A stretch of 64,000 bases of DNA. It comes from Plectrocnemia conspersa (lineage: Eukaryota; Arthropoda; Insecta; Trichoptera; Polycentropodidae). The DNA lies in NCBI GenBank assembly GCA_009617715.1, contig VTFK01000056.1:248001-312000 (forward strand), in the 5' to 3' direction. The number at the start of each line of letters is the position of its first letter. Positions within the stretch are counted from its first letter, which is position 1. Below, piece by piece: positions 13,301 through 25,450 of the stretch. Under the pieces are notes generated by a model, which did no database searches, was not told the DNA's origin, and saw nothing but the letters and a program-made list of their open reading frames with translations. The position numbers were made by a program, and so were the translations under genes.

Positions 13301-16300
13301 ATATTATTTTTTCATAGTTGCTAATAAAAAATTACTTTTAAAATAATAATAGCAAATAGGCAAAAAATATAATGAAATCAAAATTCGAAATGAAGCATAT
13401 AACTAAATGGATCCGTAAAAAATAGGTACAATCGAATGTAATAAAAAAACCAATATAAGATAGCAATGAACTATTTACGGCAAAAGATTATATCAAAACG
13501 ACAATGTGCGGAAAAAATACTGAGCGTTTTTTTAGCATTTCTTTTATAATGTAATCAATAAAATTACTATTACTATACATTTATATTAACACTTATATTA
13601 TCTTGAACGCTTTTACTGCCAGCTAACCGAAAAGCGTAAAATGTTATGAGCATCAATATATCGACCACGAATAATTTAAGCTACCTGTGTTTTATATCAA
13701 AATCGACTAGAGATACTATTTTAACGGAATATTTTATCAAATACTGTGTTACAAAAAAATCAAGAGATGGGATTTGATATTTTATCGCATTATTGTATTG
13801 ATACTGTATTGCTAAATTTAAATTTAAATTAGGCACTGAAATAATTCGGTAGATATGACATAGATTTTAACTGAACTAAACATTTATCATTATCCTGTTT
13901 TAAAGTTTAAGAAAAATTCAGTAAATTTACTTGTTAATTTATGGATTGGACAAATTAACTTTAATGCTAATAAAACTCCATTAACTTATTTTATCCGCAT
14001 CATTCACATCATAAAACTTTTTATTTATTAACCGCCATGATAAGGAAAACTTTCTCTACCAAAAAAAAAAACGTATAGTCATCGAATTAATTTTTTACGG
14101 CAAAACCTCCGTCAGCACAAGGGCGGCGCGCGATCAAAATGAAATTCTTCGTTTGTTTCGTTTCCTTGGCGTGTATGAAAACTTCATGATATGATTAATA
14201 ACTTTTATATTACAGTAATTTCGCCCGCATCTATATAAATATATATATACAATAAAAAACGTTCGACGCTCAACCGGAAACCATGCAAAATTCTGCATTC
14301 CTTTTATAGCTCTTGCTGGCAAAATATGCATAACAAGACAATAAGAGAACATAGTTTAAATGCCTTAAACTCAAAACTATTTTGAGCACATTTGAGCGTG
14401 TGTACTTTATGTCTGGCAAGACTTTAAATCGCACAATTATTTACAAGTACTACTAAAACGTGTGTGCATAAATCATGTCGGGTTTCTTTGACGCTGATGC
14501 GTTTAAGTCTAATAAAATATATTTAATATAATAAATTAAAAATCAATTATTTCATATATAATACAATAATTATGTAACTTTGTTATAGTTGAAGTCAACT
14601 AGAATACAATTTTAAATAAATCCAAAAATAATTTGTGATACATACTTTACATCAATATTGTGTAGCATTGTAAAAAGTATGGAGTTTTGAAAATGTTTAT
14701 TTTTTAAAATGAAACTTAAACTTTATTTAATTAGGTATAATTGTATTTAATTTCATATTTTTATTCAACTTTTTACTAAGGTTGAGTTATATGTAAAACA
14801 TGCTGATTTAAAATCTGCTATAAAACAGATATATGTATGGTTTAAAAAAAAAAGATTCACTGCCCCTGAAAGTAATTATTTATATATATGTTTAATACCA
14901 TATTTCTTTCAAACATAGCAATCTTATATTTTTCATAATTCAGTCAATAATATTATTTACTACGGCTGATATAATTTACAGACTTTTCTTTAAAAAAAAA
15001 TGTATAAACTTACTATAAACAAAAAGAATGTTAATAAGACTAGAGTCAAAACTTTTTACCATATCACTAAACATATATATTTATATGATTAAAATTATTA
15101 AGTTTACAAAATATTATTTGTATGTTCAAGTTCTTATTCAAATGCTAAAATCGATTTATTTCAACATAAAATAAAAGACCCGCATTATCGTCACTATCGC
15201 TAAGCTTTGAGGACTCTCCTGATGCGAATCGTTTCTAATAAATTACGTTAAAATGCAAAATCGACTTTTAACAAAATACATTTTATAGGCACATAAGAAA
15301 GCTCATTTTGTAACCAAATCGGTTCCGATTGTCATAGCGTGTGGGTAATAGTGAGTTCCGGTATTTTTTCGGCAACGTCATTAATCAGAAGTAAACGATG
15401 CATTCGCATAAAAATATAACATTTCAATATATTTACATCATTGTATAAAACATATATAATTAAATAAATTGCATTTAAGCTACGGAATTTAAAAATCATT
15501 ACTTTCATTAGCGCTGCGCGTATGTTTCGAGGGCGTAAGCTTTTAACGAGCTTTCAAAGCTTATTTTTTTTATTATCGCAAGGCAAGCGTTGAGAACAGC
15601 AGAGGGTGTTTTATGCAGCGATTAAATAAGTGAAAATTGGATAAAGTAATCATGTTGGTAAAACCTTTATTTAGGTGTTTTTAAACGTATAAAATTCTAC
15701 ATTACTACTGCTAAAATATGCAAAGTGTTATATGAGGGGCTTTAATGTAAAAGCACCCTCCCACCAAAAAATACATGCTTGATATATAAATGGAATTTAA
15801 AAGAGCTAAAGGATGTTGACAAAATTTATTACTATGTTACATACAAAATGAATATTGAATTTTAGAAGTAATATATAGTAGAATGTAGATTCTTGTGAAA
15901 AAAATTATGTTTGATAAATTCAATCGGATCTATTGGTGTTATATTTATTACTACTATTCTTAGTAAATAGCATTTTATTTGATTACTTTAAATATGTCTG
16001 GTTTATTTAGTTAATTTTTATTAATAATTTGTTTCAATATTTTAATAACCCGGTTAACTTAAAAATTAAATTATTTGTGAAGATAAATCGATGCGTATAT
16101 AAAGGAAAATATATTAACACTTATACTGTCATATTGTTAGCTACTAATTAATTTATTGTATATATCACATTACAACATTACAGACGTAACTCATTAAAAT
16201 ATATTTAATTAGAGCTTATAATTATTATATCGCTATAGACCCAGTTAAATTTTATTTTATTTATTCATCACGATATTTATCCACAAAATTAGGAAAATCT

Positions 16301-16690
16301 TATCTTTGTTATTAATCAATAATTTAGATTTTTTAGATACAATCCGTATAATATTCTAACACAATTTTTTCAAGTATTCTTGTACATGAATATTATGCAT
16401 ATAATTATCATTTTACTCGTTTATAAAAAATAATCAATTATACTTATACGTTCATTCTGTTTGTAACATATTTGCTTACTTTTTAATCCACATACATAAA
16501 TAATCATACTACTGAATTGTGTCATATATTTTAGAAAGCTTCAAAGCTTAAAAATTGGTTCAGTTTATTATTGAACTAATTGTTAACATTTAGACAAAAA
16601 AAAGGGATTTTTAAATTTCATAATTTAAAGGTATTAATTAAGTAGATTAAAAATAAAACGATCACCTGAATCTCAAGAGTTTAACTCGAT
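10361..16690. other. Extreme AT-rich desert
   Basis: About 6 kb dominated by A/T homopolymer runs and TA-rich sequence, most extreme at 10.4-13.4 kb. Open frames here (for example 11332-11595) consist largely of Lys, Ile, Phe, Tyr and Leu codons, as expected by chance. The only exception to the base composition is a short patch near 14100-14170. Confidence 0.6.
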
Positions 16691-16692
16691 CT

Positions 16693-16755
16693 TTAACCCT
16701 TTGAAGAGTATTGCCGTATATGTACGGCGGTCGATCTTTTACTGTTTTGAGGTAA
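16693..16755 (+). mobile_element. piggyBac-like terminal fragment with palindrome (copy A)
   Basis: TTAA (16693-16696) is followed directly by CCCTTTGAAGAGTA, a typical piggyBac-type start, then the near-palindrome GCCGTATATGTACGGC (16713-16728) and TTTTGAGG. A related sequence in the opposite orientation lies at 60745-60811. I cannot find the other end, so this is a fragment or a solo terminus. Confidence 0.5.
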
Positions 16756-17046
16756 CCCAGATATTTATATATTTATAACTAAAGAAATAATAAATAAAAA
16801 ACATTTATTTATATCATATTTTTTATTTTGATCAAATGATTTTTATAGATAATAGTAGCATTAAATTAAAGAGCATGATTTAAAAATTAAAATACCAAAT
16901 AATATTTTTTAATAATTTTATAAAAAAAAGATTGAAAGCCTCTGTATTGATAAAAAAAATTCACAAAAGCCGAATAACATATAGTACATTTACATAATAA
17001 ATACTAGAAAAGTGTTGAAATATAATATTAAAACAGCAACAGCAGC

Positions 17047-17434
17047 GCGGACAAATGGGCGTGCGTCAAAAGAGCGCTGCATTATAAGCGCTGCGTCATA
17101 AGAGCGTAACAAAATAGCTGTAACAAAATAGCGTGCGTCAAATGCGCAGACAGCCATATGAGCGTTTGACAAAAGAGAGCACGTCATAAGAGCGCAAAAA
17201 TACTTGGAGAAAATCAAGTAATGAATATTTTAGGAATTAGGTATACAAAATATGTGTAAATTGTGAGAAATTTCAAAAAATAAAAATTCACGAGATATAG
17301 GCGGTAAAATTAGTATTTTATGTGCCAGAGCGTAATGACTATTAAAATGATTAGTCAATAAAAACATTATTATTTATTAATTATTACGTACATACTCAAG
17401 TATGGCTCCCCATCCCCATACGTACGATATACAT
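17047..17434 (+). repeat. Left arm of a long inverted repeat
   Basis: This arm matches the reverse complement of 19953-20320 over nearly its whole length with scattered mismatches and a short indel. The outer half carries a minisatellite-like series of GCGTCATAAGAGC and GCGTCAAATG-type units; the inner half (about 17240-17434) ends at ACGATATACAT. The arms lie 2.5 kb apart and enclose a probable first exon. Either this is a fold-back-type transposon or two copies of one repeat in opposite orientation. Confidence 0.85.
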
Positions 17435-18163
17435 TTATTAAAATTAAACGCTGGTTTTGAAGTTATCATAAGATTTGTTCTGTAATGTTTCATTAAATTG
17501 ACAAATAATTGTCTACTCGACTAGCAATAAATGCGTACAGTTATAGGGCAGGTATATTAATTATATGCGATAAATAAAATAAAATATTCAATTTTCACAG
17601 CATCGCGGTTGGATTTTGGGGTCCTTCGGCTTAAGAAATTGATGGAAGTAACACGAAATTCACAAAAAAATAGTTTAATCGTAATCGCGAAAAATTTAGG
17701 TCTCTAGTAATAACACATTAAAACTAAATATCAGACTAATAAAAGAATCGTAAAGATTCACCAATTACTACTTTAAGTCTTATTATCGTAAACATAATTT
17801 TAATTTTAATTTTAGTATTTAAAAAATCGTAAGTAACTTCCTTTTTGATAATTATACAATATGATTAAATTGAATTCAGCAAAATGAATGTTTTAACTAT
17901 AATTAGATTTTAATAATATTTTTCATATAAATAAAGTTGAAATCATCGACATTATACTTTAAGTAGGTCAATAACAACACAAAGGTGACCTTCGCGTAAC
18001 TCGCATTAAAAAAACAAACAACTTGCATTAAAATAATTCGAATTAGAGATAAATATTTTAAAAATAGACAAAGAGGTGAATGACATTTGTTATATTTAAT
18101 GAAGCATAACCTTGAATTGTCTGGATGCATCTAGAAATATTTAAAAACACACCAGTAGATATG

Positions 18164-18175
18164 CGACCGCGGTCG
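18164..18175. promoter_or_regulatory. Perfect 12 bp palindrome upstream of the 18.3 kb exon
   Basis: CGACCGCGGTCG is a perfect palindrome in AT-rich DNA, about 155 bp before the ATG at 18330. It could be a transcription factor site in the promoter or 5' UTR. No TATA box is evident. Confidence 0.3.
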
Positions 18176-18329
18176 TAAACGGGCGAATAAATTCTTTTGT
18201 TACATTTTTCTCCAATAAGTGTTGTTTATAATAATATCCGTTTCGATGTTTTTAATTATAAAGTGATAGTGTAATTGAGTGTATGTGTTAGAATTTAGTA
18301 GTGTATAATTAAAATTAGTGTTGGTTACT

Positions 18330-18452
18330 ATGCAAGGCACGCGATGTGCAACCGACGCGATGCGACGCGTCCCTTCCCCCGCCGGCCCCGCGGGGAAAGG
18401 GACGCCGATTAACGCCGATATTTACAATTCTAGGCATCATGCGGTCGACAAG
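18330..18452 (+). CDS. Probable first coding exon of an unidentified gene (partial)
   Basis: A 41-codon open frame starts at ATG (18330), with an in-frame TAA a short way upstream, and ends GACAAG|GTAATG, a good donor in phase 0. Base composition supports coding: it is strongly GC-rich and CpG-rich (Arg, Pro, Ala and Gly codons) inside AT-rich flanks, and composition changes abruptly after the donor. The product begins MQGTRCATDAMRRV and ends NADIYNSRHHAVDK. I do not recognise the family; no signal peptide or known motif is visible. The roughly 150 bp before it has the look of an insect 5' UTR (GTG/AGT-rich). Downstream exons are not clear in this window, although a phase-0 candidate micro-exon lies at 58990. 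The exon sits between the two arms of a large inverted repeat. Confidence 0.6.
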
Positions 18453-19952
18453 GTAATGTTTTTCTAATTTTATATGTAACCCTTTGTGCTAGTAACTCGA
18501 CAATTGGTCGACATCGTATTCAAAGCGTTGCACTCAAAACTTGAAATGCATTTATTGGCATTTTGTTGGAGCTAATTTTGCCAATTTTAATTTATTAATG
18601 GTAAAAAAACTTCCGGTAAACACATTTTAGTAATAATCAATTTTTAACTTATGCAAATAACTCAATAATAAGTTTATTGTAAAATTTTTAATCGGAATAT
18701 GGTCGTTTCGCGTGGTGTTAAGACCGATAATTTACGGTGTCATTTAAATTCATTTTTTCCTTCGAAGGGTATCTATATTTTTGTGATATGGGATTATATG
18801 CTCTAATTGTGCATAATTGAGCATAAAAGAGCGAGATGTAAGCAGGGCTCGCTATTTCGCTCGCACTATTCAAACCAGCGATTGACAACTATCGACAACT
18901 CAAATAATAATATTAGTCTCTATTTATTTATTTATAAATACATATATTGATTTATTTTTACAAATTATTCATATAATTAAGAATGACGATTAATAATGTT
19001 ATTACTTTGACAGTAATAGTAGTAGGAACGATATCTAACCACTTAAAACAAGATGGATTATGCTTATTTTAATCTTAAATATTATGACAATTAATTGGTA
19101 TGGTGCGCCAAGTAAATATTTTAACCTAATATAATACATCTGCACCAAAAGATCCATTTACCCGAAACTATAAAATAATATATCGATTTATAAAAACACT
19201 AATCAATTTACTAAGGGAGATTAGTTTATTATTATTATTTGTAAGCTAATAAAAATATTGTTTCTAAAACAAGTTTATATATGGTCCTCTTTTAAAATTG
19301 TAAATTCTACAATTTTTTTTTTTATAATTTTATTTTAATTTTTAATTTCATTTATTTTATACACTTTCTAGATTGATAGTGCAGCAAGAGCATTTAGTAT
19401 GCTAAGACTATTTCTACCAATATTAAATCTTGTACAAGTTTCAAGTTTTATAATTATCTTTTAATGTAATCATTTTTTATGATAAATTTAATTATTTTTT
19501 TAAAACCTGTTTTAATAAATTCCTAAATATTTTGGTATGTCCAAATATGGTTTTAATTTCAAATATCATTAGGGAATAACAGTATTTTCATATTTCCAAG
19601 GTATCGGGTTTTCTAATAAGAAATTACAATTTTTTTCTTCCACTGAAATTAATTGGATAAATTAAAAGTCAATTGGAGTTTGGTAAGTCTTTTTAGGAGA
19701 TTTGATTTTTTCATTGAGCATTGTTTCTAAATGTTGTAGTGCTTGTTTTGCAAAAAAATTAATTATTCGATTTTAGTGATTATTTTTAATATTTTTCTTA
19801 AAAACCACAAGATTTTATGTCTATCTTTATCTTCCAAATTATAATATCTAAAAATATTGGGGCGATATTCAAAGCTAGTTATAGATAAAAAGTGTATTTT
19901 GTCAAATATTGTAAATCTTACAGTATTATTTATAGTAATCTTAATCTCACTG

Positions 19953-20320
19953 ATGTATATCGTATGTATGGAAATGGGGAGCCATACTTTCGCATGTACG
20001 TAATGATTAATAAATAATAATGTTTTCATTTATCATCATTTTAATCGTCATTATGCTCTGGCACATAAAATACTAATTTTACCGCCTATATTTCGTGAAT
20101 TTTAATTCTTTGTAAATTTCCCACAATTTACTTATATTTTATATTCCTAATTCCTTGATATTCTCAAAGTATTTTTGCGCTCTTATGACGCGCTCTCTTT
20201 TTTAAAGCGCTCATATGTCTCTCTGCGCATTTGACGCACGCTATTTTGTTACAGCGCTACGCTCTTATGACGCAGCGCTTATATGACCGCGCTCATTTGA
20301 CGCACGCTCTTTTGACCGGC
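19953..20320 (-). repeat. Right arm of a long inverted repeat
   Basis: Reverse-complement partner of 17047-17434. It starts (inner end) at ATGTATATCGTATGTATGG and ends (outer end) with GCGCATTTGACGC-type repeats near 20320. It has diverged from the left arm by scattered substitutions, plus about 14 bp missing near the middle. No target-site duplication was found outside the arms. Confidence 0.85.
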
Positions 20321-22870
20321 TGCCTATTAAAACATATTGATACAAAAATGAAGTAAAATAAATCAAAGCAGTAAATTGTTTAAAGTCACTGATGTTTTCT
20401 ATAATTTACTATAAATGCAACATAAAATAATAATAAACAAATAACACCAAAATAATTATGAAAAAATATGTAAAATTAACTGACAACGAGTACATATATT
20501 TTTTATTATAAAAATCATTTCTATCTGCTTTTAATTTGCGGAATCTTTCGATTTTCTGCGCAAAAATTCGATTCTTTAAATGGACCACTAAGCGAACTTT
20601 ACACTTAAATGAGCAAGACAGCCATTTAAAACACACTGAAAGCACAACATTGCTGCTACTGTGGTGCAACTTTTTTTGTAATACCCTGAGCTTTACTTTC
20701 CAAATATTATTTAATATGCTATAATTTTTTTAATACATAATAATAAAATACTACAATATATAATTATATATTTAAAGTATATCAATTAGTAACTAAAAAT
20801 CATTCATGCCTTCTATTTTATACATTTTTTCTAGATAGAGAAAAACCTTAAAAAATAAATTAATTTATCATATACCGTATATCTTTAATGAGACTGTATT
20901 TGCTTAATTTTTACTTACACGAAATTCTGGGGTTAATTTATTTTACAAATGACAAACCATAATATGAGCTAAGATGTTAGTTGAAAATGTTATTTATACA
21001 GTTACATAAAATAAAAAAATCCATTATCTTTTTATGGTTCAAAATTGTCTATTTGTAACATGTCATCATTGACAAATTTGCAGTAATTTGTTTCATGCAT
21101 GAAATATTGAATTTACTATACATATTTTTTAAACAAACGTACCTTTACCAATTGATGGATCTTTACAATATACAATAATCCACAATATATATACATATGT
21201 ATGTTTATCTCATTATAATAATAAATATAGTTTATGTTTTAAAACGATTAAATTTTAATTTATTATTAAAACAACATACACCTAGATAGTAAATATTTTG
21301 GGTTTACTTTGTTCGAATAATGTTAAATTAATTTCAAAATTTGAGGTAGCGAATAAATGTATTTATATATCAGTAATTAGAAAAGTTACACAGCGCTTTT
21401 AACCGCAAAGTTCATCCAATTTCGATTAACTTTCGATTCGCACACCCAAATGTTCCGCAAATGGCTTAATCAAAATATCGCGTGGCTGAGGTCGTCTTCG
21501 TTTTACGCGCCAGTATTATGTTACACAATGATTAAATTACAGGAATCTATGTGTTTAAGCAAAATAAAATAAATTATACACTACGTGACAGTATTCAAAG
21601 ACATAAAAATAGACTAACGATGAAATTGTTATGAAATGGCTTTTGAAAGTAACCAATTTTCGTTGACTTAATCGCTGATATTCACAAAATAATTATTGCC
21701 TATCGCGCACAATAAACGGTATGTAGTTAAATCTTAATTGGTATTATTCGAGGTTTTATCGAACCTTACAAATTGAAAATTATAGCTTGACAATTATGCA
21801 AAATGTCTGTCATTTTTTAATGTCTATTTTTATTTGTCTTGATCATGCTTTTAATTACGGTATATAAACATATTGGTTTTTAGTCATGCAATAAATTGCG
21901 AGAGTTGTGTACCTCGTACAACCTTTAAGATAATCTGTCATGGATTAAATATATTTTTTTACAAATACCACAAAGCATGCCAATTTTTAGAAATGATATA
22001 TCATCCATGAAGGCAATAAATAACATTAGCATGTATGTATGATATGTAAATTACTATGCTTTATTTGTATTATTTATTATTTAAGGCAAATGATACCGCT
22101 GTACTGTTTTAGAACGTCTCAAATGGCTAGGATGGATTTTAATTAAATTCTAAAGTCTGTCTCTGTATTAATATTAATATTTTTTATATATTCTGTTGTA
22201 AGCTGAGAGTTGTAACGGGATAAATATATTACAACAGGGATAATAAATACCTGAGAATCAGTATGATACATATTAATAATTAAAAACAATTATGTGTAAT
22301 ATAATTTATAATTAATGTATATCACTTTGCAGCTAAGTCTGCTTTTTAAATATTAGCAGATTTTAATAAGTCTACTGGGGCGCTTTATAAATATATTAAT
22401 CTGTTATTAGACATTTCAATAATGCCTAATTTTTATAACTATTACCTTTCAGTAGGCTACTGTCTTTTTATTTTTTTTTTATTCCATTAATTAATTTAAT
22501 GGATTTTAACCGTCGGGTTGTCAACGATGCAAAAACATCGATAGTCTGCAGGATCTTTCAAAGGGGTTATCTACAACTTTTAGTCTTGGCGCTAAAAGAA
22601 AATTTCATTCGATGGTAGAAGAGATCAGTTTATAAAAAAAAGCCTCCTCCGCGATAACGGAATGAATTTTTTGAATTAAGGAAGCTTTCCCTTCCTGCCA
22701 CATTTCATATTTAAGCGTTGTAATAAAAAATACTTTTAACCTTTGTGTGCGCATACGAAAAGCCAGAGAGGGGACCCAAAATGCTATGTGCATGTTGGAT
22801 TGATTTTGCGTTATTCATTGAGGTCTGATGTACTTTCTGATCCACCCAATTATTGTTTAAGCACGAGATT
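20321..22870. other. AT-rich sequence, no gene recognised
   Basis: No splice-bounded coding sequence is visible. The part at 22500-22800 is less AT-rich and contains weak open frames that match nothing I know; it may be decayed transposon. Confidence 0.4.
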
Positions 22871-22876
22871 CTTTAA

Positions 22877-22979
22877 GCATATATAGACAATTTTTGTGGG
22901 CATGACCGTAAGGGTTTATAACATGAATTAGCACTCTCACAACACATGTTATGAACCCACAAAAATTGCCTATATATGC
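22877..22979. repeat. Nested inverted repeat (hairpin)
   Basis: Outer arms 22877-22900 and 22956-22979 (24 bp, one mismatch; GCATATATAGACAATTTTTG and its partner) overlap an inner pair, 22912-22925 and 22945-22958 (GGGTTTATAACATG, one mismatch). The right-hand CCC is shared, so two alternative foldings are possible. It may be a small palindromic transposon remnant. Confidence 0.75.
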
Positions 22980-22989
22980 ACAAATGCTA

Positions 22990-23900
22990 CACGAGGTCTA
23001 AAAAAACAGTAGTTTAATTTTGTTAATATATTGCTCTAAGAGTAAAATATTTTACTATTTAATTGTGACTATACAAAAGATACGAAAAATATGTATGGTT
23101 TTATCTTGACCTTGGACTCTAATAATTTATTTTGTTAAGACAAAGTTTGCAGTGCAACAGTTGAGAGATGAAAAAAAGGCTGCAGGCATTTTCGCTCTGA
23201 GTTATGAATGGATGCGAAGAGAGAAGCAGCGGCTTCTGCGATCTTCACTGGTCTAAAGTTTAATCGGGTTATTTATTGGTTGAAGTCCAGATTAAAGAGT
23301 TCTTGAAGATCTCTTGTGGATGTTTAAGTGCGAAGTATCAGAAAAATCTATGATAGGTAGTCCTCAAAAAAATTGTCTGAGCATACCATTATTTATGGTA
23401 AATTTTGTTGTCTACCCCTGTTTCAGTGAAACGACTATTTATAGAAAGATAGCGAATTTTTTCAAAAAAAATTGCCGTTGGCTGCTAAGGCAGGTCAGAA
23501 ACGGTCGTCTTGTTGTTTACTCAGAATGCACGGGTTATTTCTTCTTAAAGTAGCGTATATATGTATCATTTTTAATTCATGGTGCATTTTGTGACTTAAT
23601 CCACTAAGCAGAATTCTACAGTGTTGAATTTTAACATTTTTTTTTTTAACGGTTTATTTTAAATAGTATACGTTTATCTTTCTAATTAGAGGAGGGGTTC
23701 AGTTTAAGAATTCAATAAAAATATTCAAATTATAGGATCTTATAGATTTATATTTTTTTACTCTATCTCATATTTTTATTACAGATAGAGCACATGTACA
23801 CACAAGTACAATTTTTTTCTGACAGATTTACGAATGAATTGATGAATTTATTTCATGACATTTTGTAGTTGTGTTTTCAAATTTTCTTTAAACAATATTT
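22990..23900. other. Unassigned stretch, possible transposon remains
   Basis: About 23110-23560 is less AT-rich than average and has long but interrupted open frames on the plus strand (including 79 codons at 23314-23553). No motif identifies a family. I see no splice signals that make an exon. Confidence 0.3.
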
Positions 23901-23927
23901 AAAGTGAAAAGTGGTATTATTTGATTA

Positions 23928-24202
23928 ATTACATCCAGTGGCGTAGCTAGGGTATGTGTCGCCCAGGGCGATCCTTAAAATTGCCCCCCCCCCCCCCATA
24001 TATTTTTTGCAGAATCATAAAATCAGCATTGCTTAAAATAATAAATTGGTTATTATTAATATCTTGTTATTTGTGGACTTATATATGTTTTAGTGCATTC
24101 AGGGTTAAGAACATGCCGTTAAGAATATGCCGCCCCCAAGCAAGTGCTGCCCGGGGCGGCCCGCCCCCTCCGCCCCACCATAGCTACGCCACTGATTACA
24201 TC
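23928..24202. mobile_element. Complete hAT-type MITE (259 bp) with 8 bp target duplication
   Basis: The element (23936-24194) starts CAGTGGCGTAGCTA and ends TAGCTACGCCACTG, perfect terminal inverted repeats of 14 bp. Perfect 8 bp direct repeats, ATTACATC, flank it at 23928-23935 and 24195-24202. The 8 bp duplication and the CAGTGGCG terminus are those of the hAT superfamily. Inside are a run of 14 C (23984-23997) and a GC-rich right end (about 24130-24180), with AT-rich sequence between. It has no transposase, so it moved using an enzyme made elsewhere. Intact ends and duplication suggest a fairly recent insertion. Confidence 0.93.
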
Positions 24203-25050
24203 AAAAGTGGAACTAGCCTTAAATCTAGTGTTTCTTATCATATTATTTAAGATAGATTTTTTGTTATTTATATATGATACAAAAAATTGTATTACATATA
24301 AAAGGCTAGAGAAGCTAAAAAAACGACATTATTTTTTTAAACAATTTTTATTTTAAAATACATATTTACCATTTTATTTATTTTTTATATAATACATAAC
24401 CTCCCTATTTTTTATAACATACTTTAAATTTCAAAAGTTTACAAATAGTACAAAACTATACAATTATCAAGGAAAATTATCCTCAATTAACGTCAAAGGA
24501 ACTCGGTACACGCAACTGTGGAAATTTGCACGAGAAATCCGATTTTGTTTATATTGTCAAACGCAAAAGTTTCCGTACCAACCTAAAACTCACAACAACT
24601 AACACGACATTAGGATGATTAAGCTAAAGCATTATTTCAAACCTACAGTGTGTGTGCTACGATTTAATGAATACAACATAAGGTTCATTAATCGTAAGGA
24701 ACGACCTGAATATGCTACAACATATATATAGTACATTGTACAGGAATCGATTTTCACTCGGAGATTAGTAGCGAATGCATGTTTCCATGGTACTTGGTAT
24801 GCGAATATCGATTATTAGTTAAAAGGTGTACAGTTAGCATAATTGGTGTAAAATCATGAGTTCCAAAATATAAAAAAATAATATATTTCATATATTAAAT
24901 AATAACTCATATATCATCGATTAAATTGATGTGTTATTTATATTAAAAAAATATTTTTATTATAATAAACATTATTAAGTGTCTTTCTGCATTGCTATTT
25001 AAATGTTAATTATAAATAGCTATATGTCTTATTTTTTAAACATATTTTTT
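24203..25050. other. AT-rich sequence, nothing recognised
   Basis: No exon-like sequence, repeat or RNA gene visible. Confidence 0.4.
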
Positions 25051-25059
25051 TTAATTTAA

Positions 25060-25450
25060 ATTGCGAGCTTTCGGTGATGTACATCTAGAGCTTTCGTACT
25101 AACAACACATCGCCATAGAACATCTACTCGGCCTATGTTTAACTGCAAATTGTTCGCAACAGTTGTTGCCAGGTGGTTGTTAAGACCGCAGCCAACAACT
25201 TATGCGATTCTTGCAGTAATGACTTACTGAAATTCTCCAATTATCCGCGAAAAATTATGTAATCGCTCAAAGAGTGGCCTCGCAACGCCAATCAAACACC
25301 CCTCGAAACACTCTGTTTATCCGGTTGCCAAAGAAACCCCGTCTCGTATTATATATCCGCCCCTATAGGTATTTAAGATCGAGTGTTGTACACAGAGAAC
25401 ATTTCTGAGAAAGTCTACACAAAGTTTTCAAATCAAAAGTTCAACAATGC
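25060..25450. other. GC-richer unique island, possible regulatory DNA
   Basis: Markedly less AT-rich than its surroundings, with no matching copy elsewhere in the window and no long open frame. Such islands in long insect introns are often conserved enhancers, but here that is only inference from composition. Confidence 0.3.
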
